In this document: piece by piece, positions 51,651-60,916 of the stretch
Numbering within the stretch: the first letter of the stretch is position 1
How the letters are laid out: the number at the start of each line of letters is the position of its first letter
From: Thermoprotei archaeon
GTDB lineage: Archaea > Thermoproteota > Thermoprotei_A > Sulfolobales > Acidilobaceae
DNA length: 64,000 bases
Reading direction: 5' to 3'
Assembly: GCA_029335875.2 (NCBI GenBank)
Contig: JARJMZ020000010.1
Span: forward strand, 1-64,000
Notes under the pieces: generated by a model
Told to the model about the DNA's origin: nothing
Database searches by the model: none
The model's input: the letters and a program-made list of their open reading frames with translations, nothing else
Position numbers and translations under genes: made by a program

Positions 51651-51727
51651 CCAGGGTCACCGATATTTTTTAAATTGTTTGTTTAAAGTTTATATATTAA
51701 TAATTTAAGAAAATGCCGTGATGGAGT

Positions 51728-52483
51728 TCAAGACTCTTTCTCTAAACCATATTTCCTTATTATCTCGTAAAGTCTCTTAGGGTTCCTCGAATAGAGCCTG
51801 ACTATGTTGACGCTCCTCCTACCCTCCGTGACGATGTCCACGAGACTCCTCTTATCGTCAAACTTAACTATGGCATCCTGGGATAGGGGGAAGCCTATGG
51901 CCGTGTTGGAAAGGAGACCCCTATAAACAATGCCTTTAACAGTGACCACATACTCGTTAGGCATAACTAGAGTGGTGACCCTACCAACCTTCCATAAGGC
52001 TACGGATATTGTAGCTTGAGATATAATGAAGAAGCCTTCAAGGTATAACAGGAAAGCGAGGAAGTTAATTATGAACCCATTGTCTATGAACCCCTTCAAA
52101 TACTCGTGCAAGTCTGGCAGATGAGGCCACACAACCCAGAAGTATGCTAAGCCAATAAAAGTCCCGGCAAACATGTAGGTTGAAAGTTTAAGCTGAGACC
52201 TCATATCCTCTATGAGACCCTCATCCTTAGACTGTATCTCCCTCAAATTCTTCTCCTCATAAAGCTTCCTAGACTTCATAACATCGTCAGGGCTAACCTT
52301 GGAGCCCGGCTGCTTCCCCTTCATGAACCTACTCTGCAACACTGTAGTAGCCACTATGAGGATCATTATTAGGGCAAAAGTCTTCCACCCTATGCCCAGC
52401 CATGCTGCTAGCAGCGAGTAGATAACTATGTAAACCTGCCCCGTAACTATTCTAAACCATGTATTCTCATAGTAATACGACAA
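51728..52483 (-). CDS. Conserved archaeal membrane protein (DUF2208-like)
   Basis: A 251-residue protein with two N-terminal helices (about 15-50), a charged cytosolic loop (50-95), two more helices (100-155) and a C-terminal soluble domain of about 90 residues rich in strands (VTTLVMPNEYVVTVKGIVYRG). The pattern recalls the crenarchaeal DUF2208 family, but I cannot confirm that. Function unknown. Confidence 0.6.
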   Translation of the reverse strand: MSYYYENTWFRIVTGQVYIVIYSLLAAWLGIGWKTFALIMILIVATTVLQSRFMKGKQPGSKVSPDDVMKSRKLYEEKNLREIQSKDEGLIEDMRSQLKLSTYMFAGTFIGLAYFWVVWPHLPDLHEYLKGFIDNGFIINFLAFLLYLEGFFIISQATISVALWKVGRVTTLVMPNEYVVTVKGIVYRGLLSNTAIGFPLSQDAIVKFDDKRSLVDIVTEGRRSVNIVRLYSRNPKRLYEIIRKYGLEKES

Positions 52484-52546
52484 CCCCTAAACCGCCTCCC
52501 CGAAACCGTTAAAAAATTGTTTTATAGAGCTTTAAAAAGAGTGGAG

Positions 52547-52885
52547 TTAGGCTTTCCCCAAACCAACATCTATGATCTTCTTCAAGTTAACAGTGTCGAA
52601 AACGTTCCCTGTTATGGTTAATTGCCTCATCATGAAAGCTCTCATAGCGTCCAACTCTCCGCTCATTATTTTAGCTAGTACCTCCCTAGATGTTGTCAGC
52701 GTTGCTATCGGGCTGGGATGCCTTCCTTGGACTATTCTAATTGACCCCTCCCTGATCTCAATATAGAATTCCTGCCCGTCCACCACCATCTGGTATATCT
52801 TGTTCCATGTTCTAACCTCCGGGGCCTTCTCTAGGGTCCTATGGAAGAACTCTTTGAATTTAGCCTCAAACTCCTCCAGGGACAT
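52547..52885 (-). CDS. SCP2 sterol-carrier-like domain protein
   Basis: A 112-residue single-domain protein of the SCP2 fold. YQMVVDGQEFYIEIREGSIRIVQG and TLTTSREVLAKIMSGELDAMRAFMMRQLTITGN are typical of the lipid-binding barrel and its ligand tunnel. It may carry lipids or acyl-CoA; thiolase and DUF35 genes are close on the same strand. ATG 52885. Confidence 0.85.
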   Translation of the reverse strand: MSLEEFEAKFKEFFHRTLEKAPEVRTWNKIYQMVVDGQEFYIEIREGSIRIVQGRHPSPIATLTTSREVLAKIMSGELDAMRAFMMRQLTITGNVFDTVNLKKIIDVGLGKA

Positions 52886-52967
52886 GGAAGGGCACCGTGA
52901 ATCTCTTTGCTTTCGAGAATTTATAAGTTTATATACTAAATTTTAACATTGTAGCTTAAGGGTTCAG

Positions 52968-53489
52968 CTAGAGATCCTTCATTTTAACCGTCGATATTAT
53001 GTTATCTTGGGGGCCCACATATACTGCTGCAAGCCTCCTCCCCCTGAATTTAACTACCTTAATATAAACCAGTATGTCTGGATTGCTAAGGTTTACCTCC
53101 CTATCTATATTGTCCGCTATAGCTATTATAGCGTCCCTCCTCCTCATAAGCCTACCACTATCATCCCTTAGGTAGCCGTCGAGCCTCACAGCAAAACTAC
53201 CCTCAGGCTGCGCCCCTAGAATTTCTTCCACAGCCTTCTTCACGTTGCTAGTAAAAGGTGCTTCCACGCGTAACACCGGGATCACCCTCAATATGGGGCT
53301 CTTACGCGTTAAACTGCCCTTAAGAATCTCTACAGCCTCGAGGGGGTCTCTAACCACACCTAGTATTATGTGGGGCCTACTATAGGCTATGCTGAACGCC
53401 GGGAGCGTCTGCCTCAGGATCCAAATGGCCCTCCTCTTACTCTCAGGTCCCGGGAGGTGAGTCACTATGAGGTTGAAGGGGTTAACCAT
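52968..53489 (-). CDS. THUMP-domain RNA-binding protein
   Basis: A 173-residue protein with the THUMP fold (FNLIVTHLPGPESKRR at the N-terminus, SFAVRLDGYLRDD, AIADNIDREVNLSNPDILVYIKVV, then RRLAAVYVG). Stand-alone members such as Tan1/TmcA partners help tRNA acetyltransferases or methylases bind tRNA. No modification enzyme adjoins. ATG 53489. Confidence 0.83.
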   Translation of the reverse strand: MVNPFNLIVTHLPGPESKRRAIWILRQTLPAFSIAYSRPHIILGVVRDPLEAVEILKGSLTRKSPILRVIPVLRVEAPFTSNVKKAVEEILGAQPEGSFAVRLDGYLRDDSGRLMRRRDAIIAIADNIDREVNLSNPDILVYIKVVKFRGRRLAAVYVGPQDNIISTVKMKDL

Positions 53490-53561
53490 AGCTTAAAGCC
53501 CCCAGCATATTTTAGCGTTTAAAGGTAAATAGTATAGATGCTAAGAAGGGGGCTGGCGTGC

Positions 53562-53975
53562 TTGAGCGGGGAGATCTCGGAGCTCTACGAGAAGCTTAGA
53601 GTGAGGCTTCTGGAGGTGTATGAGAGGGTTAAAGCTGAATATACAGACCCGGTGATTCCCGCGCCAGCTGGTTTGAGGGAGGTTGTCGAGTCTGAAGAGA
53701 GGCCCGTCCTCCTATATTTTACAGCTGAATGGTGTGGCCCGTGTATAGCTTTCCTTGAAACGTTGAGGGGCGTGGCTAGGAAGTATGCTGGTAGGGTTTT
53801 GTTTTATAGGGTTAACGTTGACGAGAACGCTAGGGTAGCCGACGAGTTCGGGATAGAGTATATTCCAGCTATAGTTGTTCTAGTGAAGGGTAGTGTTGTT
53901 TATAAAGCTTACGGGGTCGCAGGTAGAGAGAATTTGGAGGGGAAGATTGAGAGGTTTCTAGAAATGCCGGGCTAG
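53562..53975 (+). CDS. Thioredoxin
   Basis: A cytosolic thioredoxin domain of about 137 residues with WCGPC in [12 protein letters not shown] and the cis-proline in YIPAIVV. An N-terminal helical extension of about 35 residues precedes the fold. TTG 53562 is preferred to ATG 53538 because TTTAAAGG at 53518 is a TATA element whose start site would fall near 53548. It can supply electrons to the peroxiredoxin at 48627. The 3' end overlaps the convergent NAPRTase gene by 4 nt. Confidence 0.87.
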   Translation: MSGEISELYEKLRVRLLEVYERVKAEYTDPVIPAPAGLREVVESEERPVLLYFTAEWCGPCIAFLETLRGVARKYAGRVLFYRVNVDENARVADEFGIEYIPAIVVLVKGSVVYKAYGVAGRENLEGKIERFLEMPG

Positions 53976-55159
53976 AGGCTGACCTCCTTCAACTGCTCTA
54001 GCACATAGCCTCTTATATCGTCTAAGCTTGGAAGATCCCTTACTAGGACCCCGTCCTCCATGTATTTAACTAGGAGGGGCTCCGCCCGGGAGCCGTCGCT
54101 ACAGTATGTGGGGCTCTTATCATCTAATGGTTTGAGGTATTCCTCGTTAACGCTGCACCTGTAAACCTGGAGGGCTACAGGTATCTTCCCCCTCTTAGCC
54201 CTAGGCTCCCACCCTCCATTAACGTAGACTTCAACTATGTCAGCGCTCAGGTCAACGCTGGGGGCTGCCGCTATGGATGTCCCGACCCCGAAGGCGTCCG
54301 CGACGTCCCTCAACTCCTCCACTTCAGCCTCGTCTAGACCCCCGCTCACTATTATTTTAACGTGCTTGTAGCCTTTAGCGTCTAGAGCCCATCTAACCTC
54401 TTCAACTATATCCCTCATTCTCCCCCTTCTACTGCCTGGAGTGTCCAGCCTGACAGCCTTAAGCTTCTCCCCCAGCAGCTCCGCGGCCATGAGGCTTTCA
54501 ACCCTCTCATCGTAGAAAGTGTCCACTAGGGCCACCATCGGGACGCTGTCTCCGAATGTTTCGGCGAAAGCCTTCCAAGCCTTCCTCTGGTCCCCAAAGG
54601 CTATTATGAGAGCGTGGGGCATAGTGCCCCTGGGCTCTAAGCCTAAATACTTCTTAGCGAGGAGGCCGCTAACAGCGTCAGCCCCGCCTATGTATGCGGC
54701 CCTGTCAGCCGCCGGGTATACTGCTGGGTGTAGGGCTCTAAGGCCGAAGAATAGGACCTGCTTTTCCCCAGCCCTCTTCCTGATCCTGGCTGTCTTAGTG
54801 GCTATACTGCTGGCGAACCTTAAGACTCCCAGGTATGCTGTCTCATATAGGGCCATGCTGCCGAAGCCCCCCTCAATAATCATGACTGGATGCTTCCTCC
54901 TGAATATAGTCCCTTCGGGAACGCTGTATACTGTTAGGGGTTTACCTTTAAGTATTGCTAGAGCCTCCTCGAGGCCGGCGAACACAGCCCAGTTATAGTT
55001 TTTAGGGAGGGAGTAGGCGTGAACCCCTATCCTCACCTTAACATCGCTCAACCCGTACTTGTCTGCGAGGATTTTAGTCCTATAGAAGTATATGTCAGTA
55101 GCCTCGCCCGAAAGTATTTCGTCAACGCTGGTGACGTATAGCCTGGGCTCCCTCAACAT
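53972..55159 (-). CDS. pncB: Nicotinate phosphoribosyltransferase
   Basis: A 395-residue enzyme that joins nicotinate and PRPP to nicotinate mononucleotide in NAD salvage. ATDIYFYRT near residue 20 marks the PncB N-terminus, [22 protein letters not shown] and [12 protein letters not shown] are core segments, [15 protein letters not shown] and [13 protein letters not shown] the phosphate-binding barrel loops. A C-terminal domain contains two cysteine pairs ([16 protein letters not shown]) that may be structural. ATG 55159. Confidence 0.9.
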   Translation of the reverse strand: MLREPRLYVTSVDEILSGEATDIYFYRTKILADKYGLSDVKVRIGVHAYSLPKNYNWAVFAGLEEALAILKGKPLTVYSVPEGTIFRRKHPVMIIEGGFGSMALYETAYLGVLRFASSIATKTARIRKRAGEKQVLFFGLRALHPAVYPAADRAAYIGGADAVSGLLAKKYLGLEPRGTMPHALIIAFGDQRKAWKAFAETFGDSVPMVALVDTFYDERVESLMAAELLGEKLKAVRLDTPGSRRGRMRDIVEEVRWALDAKGYKHVKIIVSGGLDEAEVEELRDVADAFGVGTSIAAAPSVDLSADIVEVYVNGGWEPRAKRGKIPVALQVYRCSVNEEYLKPLDDKSPTYCSDGSRAEPLLVKYMEDGVLVRDLPSLDDIRGYVLEQLKEVSL

Positions 55160-55235
55160 GTAGGCACCCTAACGGGTTAACGTTAGCTGAAACCTTAATA
55201 TTAATTTGTAGGCTGAGAAACGTTAAGAGACCCCC

Positions 55236-55892
55236 TCAGAGCAGCCTCCTCGGCCTGAGAACCCTATAGGCTAGGTGAACCCAGCCGGGGCAAACCTCCA
55301 TGTAACCTGTTAGGGCAAGCTCCACCCTACTATTCCCCCCATCGAAAGCCTCGCAGGAAGCTAGGGAGACCCCTGAGCCGAAAACATAGGGGGCTACGGT
55401 TACCCTAAGCTCGTCCACGAGACCCTCAGCCAGCATAGTACAGTTCAAAACCCCACCCCCCTCAACCAGGAGCCTCCTAACCCCCATCTCATAGAGTTTT
55501 GCGACAGCCTCACACAAATCCAGCCTCTCAAAACCAGCCCTCACAATCACAGCCCCCCTCTCAATATACCCCCTAAGATCCTCGCTAGACCACTTCGAGA
55601 GAGTAACGAGAACCCCCCTGCCCGGGGAATCAAAAACCCTAGAGGAGGGGGGCACCCTAAGACTGGGATCAACAACAACCCTATAGGAGCTCCTACCCTC
55701 CACAAGCCTAACCGTGAGACTAGGATTATCAACGAGCACAGTATTAGCCCCAACCATCACAGCATCACTCCAAGCCCTCAGAGAGTGGAGGAGCCTCAGG
55801 TCCTCGAGGCAGCTAAGCCTAGAATAGCCGGTCCTACTAGCAATCCTCCCATCAACAGTCTCAGTAGAGAAGATTATAGTATAAGGCCTCAA
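55236..55892 (-). CDS. RibD-C-type reductase (2,5-diaminopyrimidine 5'-phosphate reductase)
   Basis: A 218-residue dihydrofolate reductase-like enzyme, probably the archaeal reductase of riboflavin/F420 precursor synthesis, acting on diamino-ribosylamino-pyrimidinone phosphate with NADPH. STETVDGRIA, AVMVGANTVLVDNPSLTVR and RRLLVEGGGVLNCTMLAEGLVDEL are the family motifs. No deaminase domain is fused. TTG 55892. No other riboflavin gene is adjacent. Confidence 0.86.
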   Translation of the reverse strand: MRPYTIIFSTETVDGRIASRTGYSRLSCLEDLRLLHSLRAWSDAVMVGANTVLVDNPSLTVRLVEGRSSYRVVVDPSLRVPPSSRVFDSPGRGVLVTLSKWSSEDLRGYIERGAVIVRAGFERLDLCEAVAKLYEMGVRRLLVEGGGVLNCTMLAEGLVDELRVTVAPYVFGSGVSLASCEAFDGGNSRVELALTGYMEVCPGWVHLAYRVLRPRRLL

Positions 55893-56399
55893 CAGTCAAC
55901 CCCCTAAACAGTGACGCCCAAGCAACCTAATAACCTGATTATTCCCCACTAACTTAAATCCGAGGACTCCCTCCAAGCTCGTTCTAAGATTCCACCCCGA
56001 AAGACTCCACGCTTAACACGCAGTTCCCCGACCGGCGGTAATCCATGGAAGCTGGCAGAATAAATGCCTAGAGGGGAGTTCCAACACTACCAGGATTATA
56101 CCCTGTTATATCTCCTTAAGCTCCACCATTCTGCCTAGTTCCATTTTCACTATTGTCCCGGCGTTTTCCACTAGTTTCTTATGTGTGTTATTCTTGTCCT
56201 TTTGCAGCCCCCTCTATTTTTGTTAGTGTTTCCACCGATCCACAGTCTAGCCCTTAGTATAGCTTGTCTAACAGTATTTCAGAGCCCCCAATGTCCGGGG
56301 GTGGGGGAAATGTTTGGAGGGGCTTTGAAACCGTCCCCTTCCAGCTTATGTTTACGTTGAGATAATGCTGCTCCCCTAGTGCGGTCCTACCTCTTTTTA
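55893..56399. other. Intergenic region downstream of pcc1, no gene supported
   Basis: About 500 bp. On the minus strand after pcc1 there are short open stretches without a start codon (about 56254-56409 and 56103-56205), which might be a degraded gene, but I do not recognise them. CCCCCGGACATTGGGGG at about 56286-56302 is a short inverted repeat. No repeat copy is present. Confidence 0.4.
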
Positions 56400-56660
56400 T
56401 TATGATGTTTTAGCTAGTGTTTCAACTACTGCTTTAATTGTTGTTAGCAGGTCTTCTATGGTGTTTCTCAGGGTTAAGATTCTCGTGGGGTTACCGCATT
56501 CAACTTCTACTGTGCACTCTAGAGTGTCATCTCTACTTTTGCACCCTACTTTCAGCCCAGGTGGTGTTATTATGTTGTCGGGTTCTAGAGCTTCTTCTAG
56601 CGTTTTAGCTTTTAAAGCTTTTATCTTTAGTTTTGCCGTGCATTTAACTTCTTCACCCAT
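56400..56660 (-). CDS. pcc1: KEOPS complex subunit Pcc1
   Basis: An 86-residue subunit of KEOPS, which together with Kae1, Bud32 and Cgi121 makes the t6A37 modification of tRNA; Pcc1 is the dimerising subunit. KLKIKALKAKTLEEALEPDNIITP and CTVEVECGNPTRILTLRNTIEDLLTTIK match the family. It overlaps the upstream RecJ-like gene by 34 nt. Kae1-Bud32 are not in the window. ATG 56660. Confidence 0.85.
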   Translation of the reverse strand: MGEEVKCTAKLKIKALKAKTLEEALEPDNIITPPGLKVGCKSRDDTLECTVEVECGNPTRILTLRNTIEDLLTTIKAVVETLAKTS

Positions 56661-57913
56661 AGGAGGCCCCCCTCGAATTTCGCCATGCCCAGTTCAACCA
56701 GCCTTTTAGCCCCCCCAGGCCCTAGAGCCTCCTCTACTTGTAGGGGTGAGGCTGCGAGTTCATCGTCGACCCTGCAGGCTATTATGGAGTCGCTTTCGAC
56801 CATGCCGAGGAGTTTAAAGGCTCTCCACGCCATTGTTGGGGGGTCTTGGGGGTTTAATGGCGCCTCGTATATCTTGATGTTCGGGCTTCCCTTTACTCTC
56901 TGGGGCTTCATTGTTGAGGCTATGTTTGAAAGCCTTGTAGCGTAGGCTTCGAGCCTGCCTTCAGCCATGGGATACTCGACTTCAAGATCTATTAGTGTTG
57001 CCGTTATCCTGTGGAGGCTTCCCGTGTGTTCAGCGGCGTAGATGAGCGTGTCTGAAGCTTCTCTGAAGTCTTTGGGCATTCTAGGGTCTGCTGACACTAC
57101 TATAGCTGAGACTATGTCCGCCCGTTTTAAGCTCACCCCGCTGATCCTCCTAACCCCCTCGGTGACCGCTGCCACTATGGCCTCGAGAGCTTTATGGTCT
57201 AGTGTTGAGAGGGGCCTCCCAGTAACATCTCTTAGACCCGAGTTCTCGAGGAGCTCCAGGCACCTATCCTTGTGGCCTGTGAGGCCAGGATAGTAGGGGT
57301 TTAAAGTGTGGGCTATCCCGGTGCAGGCGTCCCTCACAGTGGGCTTATAGACTTTAATAGTGGTCACAACATCAACGGGGGCCCTGCTAGATTTAAGCCT
57401 CTCAAAAGCCTCCCTATCCAAGCCCTGAAACCTCCCCGAAGGGTCGACAAACCCCCCGGAATATGAGCCGGTCAGGAAGGCTGTCAAGACCGTAGGGTCG
57501 AAATCCCTAGCCCCCGTTAAAGCCATGAAAACCATAGAGGAAAGGCTCCCCTGACCGTCAACATAAGTAGCCCCGTGGACGGGGATCGATTTAAGCTCCC
57601 CAGAGTAGAAGGCTATAAGCTTAGACGTGACACTGTTAGACTTATAGTTTAAACTCCCAAAGCCTAGGAGCACCGTAGGCTCAAACACTTGAGGAGGAGG
57701 CTCAAGAGCTACAGATAGGGAAACCCTGACCCCCAGCTTTAAAGCCCTAGAGTAAACTATTGAGGCGGCAGCTAGAGAGTCGAGACTAGGATAAGAGTAT
57801 ATTCTAAGAAAGCCTTCACTAGCGGCTGCCTCCAAGAGGCTGGCTAGAGCCCTACTAACAGTCTCCAGAAACCTGTCAAACCCCGGGCCTACGATAAGGC
57901 TAGTCTTAAGCAA
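56627..57913 (-). CDS. DHH/RecJ-like protein with degenerate active site
   Basis: A 428-residue protein at the place where many crenarchaea carry a RecJ-like DHH phosphoesterase gene, between S3Ae and pcc1. The usual HxDxDG motif is replaced by SYPSLDSLAAASI, the second aspartate by LLGFGS, and the DHH motif by YVDGQGSLSS; TGSYSGG follows. The metal-binding residues are therefore gone, and a structural or binding role is more likely than nuclease activity. TTG 57913 has GGAGGGTG 7 nt upstream. Confidence 0.62.
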   Translation of the reverse strand: MLKTSLIVGPGFDRFLETVSRALASLLEAAASEGFLRIYSYPSLDSLAAASIVYSRALKLGVRVSLSVALEPPPQVFEPTVLLGFGSLNYKSNSVTSKLIAFYSGELKSIPVHGATYVDGQGSLSSMVFMALTGARDFDPTVLTAFLTGSYSGGFVDPSGRFQGLDREAFERLKSSRAPVDVVTTIKVYKPTVRDACTGIAHTLNPYYPGLTGHKDRCLELLENSGLRDVTGRPLSTLDHKALEAIVAAVTEGVRRISGVSLKRADIVSAIVVSADPRMPKDFREASDTLIYAAEHTGSLHRITATLIDLEVEYPMAEGRLEAYATRLSNIASTMKPQRVKGSPNIKIYEAPLNPQDPPTMAWRAFKLLGMVESDSIIACRVDDELAASPLQVEEALGPGGAKRLVELGMAKFEGGLLWVKKLNARQN

Positions 57914-57947
57914 AAACAAACACCCTCCGGGATATGTTGAGGAACAG

Positions 57948-58021
57948 ATTTAAATAACCAAGCCCGTGTTTCCGCGGGCATGGATAAGAATAAAAGGATC
58001 GGCTTGAGACTAGGATGTTGA
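57948..58021 (+). promoter_or_regulatory. S3Ae promoter, leader hairpin and possible 13-codon leader ORF
   Basis: AGATTTAAATAA (TATA, about 57948-57959) is followed by the hairpin GCCCG/CGGGC at 57962-57979. ATG 57980 falls where transcription should begin and opens a 13-codon frame ending at TGA 58021, 13 nt before the S3Ae GTG. The frame could be leaderless and act on S3Ae expression; this is not proven. Confidence 0.35.
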
Positions 58022-58034
58022 AGGGGTTAGGCTA

Positions 58035-58676
58035 GTGTCTAGGCCTGTAAGGGATAAGTGGAAGATGAAGAAGTGGTATACGATAGTAGCGCCCCCCATG
58101 TTCGGGGAGGCTGTACTGGGGACTACCCCGGCCGACGACCCGGACAAGCTTATAGGTAGAGTCATAGAAGTAACCCTCTTCGACCTAACGGGGGACCTCG
58201 CGTACGCTCACATTAAACTATACTTCCAGGTTGTTAAGGTTGAGGGGGAGAAGGCTTACACGAGGTTTAAAGGCCACGAGCTCCTCAGGGATTACGTTAG
58301 GAGCCTTACTAGGAGGAAGAGCTCTAAGATAACAGGGATATTTAATGTGTGGACTAAAGACGGCTACGGCCTTAGGTTAACGTGCACAGTCTGGACTAAG
58401 TTTAAGTGTAAGACGAGCCAGAAGGTTGCGATAAGGAAGTCTATGAGCGATATTGTGGTTAAGACTGTTAGCGGGAAGACGCTCGAGGAGCTCATAAACA
58501 TGATGATATATGGAGATAAGGAGGGGAGCCTGGCACAGCTTATAGACAATGTAGCGCGCAAGATATACCCGACAAGGAAAGTTGAAGTCACAAAGTCTAA
58601 ACTCCTCTGGATCCCCGGGCCCTCAGGGCCTGAGAGGGCTGTTGTTGTTTCCCCAGTACAGTTTAAGGTTACATGA
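58035..58676 (+). CDS. rps3ae: Ribosomal protein S3Ae (eS1)
   Basis: A 213-residue small-subunit protein. RDKWKMKKWYTIVAPPMFGEAVLG, LTGDLAYAHIKLYFQV, SLTRRKSSKITGIF and KTSQKVAIRKSMSDIV match archaeal S3Ae. Located on the 30S platform. GTG 58035 with AGGGGTTAGG upstream. Divergent from the RecJ-like and pcc1 genes, a common crenarchaeal arrangement. Confidence 0.95.
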   Translation: MSRPVRDKWKMKKWYTIVAPPMFGEAVLGTTPADDPDKLIGRVIEVTLFDLTGDLAYAHIKLYFQVVKVEGEKAYTRFKGHELLRDYVRSLTRRKSSKITGIFNVWTKDGYGLRLTCTVWTKFKCKTSQKVAIRKSMSDIVVKTVSGKTLEELINMMIYGDKEGSLAQLIDNVARKIYPTRKVEVTKSKLLWIPGPSGPERAVVVSPVQFKVT

Positions 58677-58683
58677 GGATGGT

Positions 58684-59946
58684 TTAAGCCCAAAGCCCCC
58701 TCCAGCAGTTGAACTTTTCCCCGGGCTCCACATCCCTATATACAACGCACCCAGGCCATATCCAGGCTCTTGACCCTATCTTAACGCCCGGCATGATTGA
58801 AACGTTTATCCCAGTCTTAACGTAGCCCCCTATTACGGCTCCAAGCTTCCTCAACCCACTGTCGACTCTAGCCCCTTTGACTGTTACTTTTACAGTGGCC
58901 TCATCGAACCTGTAGTTAGCTGTAATAGTGCCGGCTCCGAGGTTAACATGCTCCCCGACTATGCTGTCGCCCACATAGTTCAGGTGGGGGGCCTTAGAGT
59001 CTTCCATTAAAATAGAGGCTTTGACCTGGGTGAAGGCTCCAACGTGAGATTTCTCGAGGAGCACGGTGTATGGCCTGATGTGAGCGTGGGGGCCCACGGA
59101 GACCCCGGGGCCTATGTACGCCGGGCCTTCAATGACAGTGTAGGCTTTGACAACAGCGCCCTCACCAACATAAACCCTACCCTCAAGGGTTGAACTCTCA
59201 CTAACAACACCCCTAACAGAGCCTTCAAGCTCCCTCTCAAACGCCATCCTGTTAGCTAAGAGAAGCTCCCAAGGCCTCCCCACGTCAAGCCATAAGCCCC
59301 CAGGGACCTCGACAACGTTAACGTCAACCCTAGAAGAGAGGGAGTTCAAAGCGTCAGTAGCCTCCAGCTCTCCACGGGGCGAGGGCTTTAAACCTTTAAA
59401 ATCCCCTAGAGAGTCCCATGTAAGCTTCAAAGCCCCGGCGAAAACGAGAGCCCCCCCGGCAGCCTCCCCCGGCTGGGGCTTCTCTACAACCCTGACAACC
59501 TTACCGTCCCTAACCTCTAAAACCCCATATTCCCAGGGTCTATCAACCCTTGCAGCAATAACCCCCGGGGGCTCGAGGGAGGCTAGAATATCGTAGCCCT
59601 CGGGGGCCATGTATATGTCGGAGTATATGATAGTGTAATCCCCGGGGCCCCCATGATCCATAGCCTTCAAAATAGCGTGCCCCGTCCCAAACTCGCCACC
59701 CTGATCCAGAACCTTAACATCCCCAAACCCGCACTCGAGCAGAGCCTCACGTATAGAATCTAGCATGTAAGATGCAACAACAATAACCCCATCATAGGAG
59801 CCCCTGGAGAGCGAAAGCCTCAAATGCCTACAGATGAGAGGCTCCCCAAGAATAGGAAGCAGGGACTTAGGCCTAGTCTCCGTCAAAGGCCTAAGCCTCT
59901 CGCCACGCCCGGCAGCAAGCAACACTAGAAAACCACGGCCACCCAA
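58684..59946 (-). CDS. Bifunctional sugar-1-phosphate nucleotidyltransferase (GlmU-like)
   Basis: A 420-residue protein with an N-terminal nucleotidyltransferase domain (LAAGRGERLRPLTETRPKSLLPILG) and a C-terminal left-handed beta-helix (repeats such as VGEGAVVKAYTVIEGPAYIGPGV and NLGAGTITANYRFD). Archaeal homologues make UDP-GlcNAc and/or dTDP-glucose and may acetylate glucosamine- or galactosamine-1-phosphate. The product probably serves protein or lipid glycosylation. TTG 59946. Confidence 0.88.
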   Translation of the reverse strand: MGGRGFLVLLAAGRGERLRPLTETRPKSLLPILGEPLICRHLRLSLSRGSYDGVIVVASYMLDSIREALLECGFGDVKVLDQGGEFGTGHAILKAMDHGGPGDYTIIYSDIYMAPEGYDILASLEPPGVIAARVDRPWEYGVLEVRDGKVVRVVEKPQPGEAAGGALVFAGALKLTWDSLGDFKGLKPSPRGELEATDALNSLSSRVDVNVVEVPGGLWLDVGRPWELLLANRMAFERELEGSVRGVVSESSTLEGRVYVGEGAVVKAYTVIEGPAYIGPGVSVGPHAHIRPYTVLLEKSHVGAFTQVKASILMEDSKAPHLNYVGDSIVGEHVNLGAGTITANYRFDEATVKVTVKGARVDSGLRKLGAVIGGYVKTGINVSIMPGVKIGSRAWIWPGCVVYRDVEPGEKFNCWRGLWA

Positions 59947-60252
59947 ACCGGGAAACCCGAGAAAAACACTTAACTAGACATACTTAAATATTAGGATAAC
60001 CATTTAAGAGAGACCAGGCAACCGCCCGAGAAAACCGCCTCCCCGAGAACCCCATGGGGGGAAGGGGCCCGCTATAGTCGTGGTGGGACAGCTGGGAGTA
60101 GAACCTTGTTATAGCTCCAGAGATCCTCCAAGCTTTTTAGATTATTCCAGAGAGCGGGGCATAAGCTATTTAAACCTATAATAACACACGCTCCCCTAAG
60201 GGGTATTGCTTAAAAGCTATGAGAGAACCCTTTAGGTGAGGGTGTATCTAGG
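59947..60252. other. Divergent intergenic region before L15e
   Basis: About 300 bp with GC-rich segments (CGCCTCCCCGAG, CCCCATGGGG at about 60051) and the L15e TATA region TATTTAAACCTATAA at about 60166-60180. The GC-rich part at 60010-60100 could be a structured RNA, but no family is recognised. Confidence 0.45.
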
Positions 60253-60906
60253 TTGGCTAGGTCAGCCTACCATTATATGGGGCTGTTGTGGAAGAGGCCT
60301 TATGAGGGGGAGCATGGGCTGCTCATGAGGGCCAGGTTTATCGAGTGGAGGAGGCAGCCTGCTATTGTTAGGGTTGAGAACCCTACGAGGCTTGATAGGG
60401 CTAGGAAGCTGGGTTATAAGGCTAAACAGGGCGTTATCGTTGTTAGAGTTAGGGTTAGGAAGGGTGGTATGAGGAAGCCTAGGCCTAATAAGGGTAGGAG
60501 GCCTAAGAGGATGGGTGTTTACGGTTTTGCACCGGCTAAGAGCCTCAGGCTTATAGCTGAGGAGAGGGCTCAAGCCAGATACTCTAACATTGTCGTGCTC
60601 AACAGCTACTATGTGGGGGAGGATGGTAGGTATGAATGGTATGAGGTTATCCTGGTAGACCCTAACAGCCCCTCTGTTAAGAGCGACCCGGAGCTGAACT
60701 GGGTGTGCTCAGGTAAACATAGAGGTAGGCCTTTCAGAGGGCTGACCAGCGCCGGCAGGAAAATGAGGGGGCTAGTGAAATCTAGGGGGTTGAAGGAGGC
60801 TCATAAGGCTAAGTGGAAGAGGAAAGCTAAAGAGAGGGAGCTAAAGAGGAGGCATGAAGCTAGTAGGGGGGCTAGAGTTATAAGTGAAGGTAAGGAGGGG
60901 TCTTGA
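60253..60906 (+). CDS. rpl15e: Ribosomal protein L15e
   Basis: A 217-residue basic large-subunit protein. [50 protein letters not shown] is the conserved N-terminal half (seen over about 55 residues), and [12 protein letters not shown] the C-terminal rRNA-binding segment. TTG 60253 with GAGGGTG upstream. It leads an operon with the exosome-like gene and rnp3. Confidence 0.96.
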   Translation: MARSAYHYMGLLWKRPYEGEHGLLMRARFIEWRRQPAIVRVENPTRLDRARKLGYKAKQGVIVVRVRVRKGGMRKPRPNKGRRPKRMGVYGFAPAKSLRLIAEERAQARYSNIVVLNSYYVGEDGRYEWYEVILVDPNSPSVKSDPELNWVCSGKHRGRPFRGLTSAGRKMRGLVKSRGLKEAHKAKWKRKAKERELKRRHEASRGARVISEGKEGS

Positions 60907-60916
60907 GGATTAAAAC

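Noticed and set aside
55990-56090. Possible further copy of the repeat (CCGACCGGCGG, CCATGG)
   Set aside because: Only short GC-rich words are shared; order and pairing of the core are absent.
56103-56409. Open stretches on the minus strand after pcc1 that resemble coding sequence
   Set aside because: The stretches lie in different frames, have no ATG, GTG or TTG in a sensible place, and match no family I know. I describe the region as intergenic.
60010-60110. GC-rich spacer before L15e as another copy of the repeat element
   Set aside because: It lacks the AGCCC/GGGCT hairpin, GCCGG/CCGGC arm and GGCGACC end.
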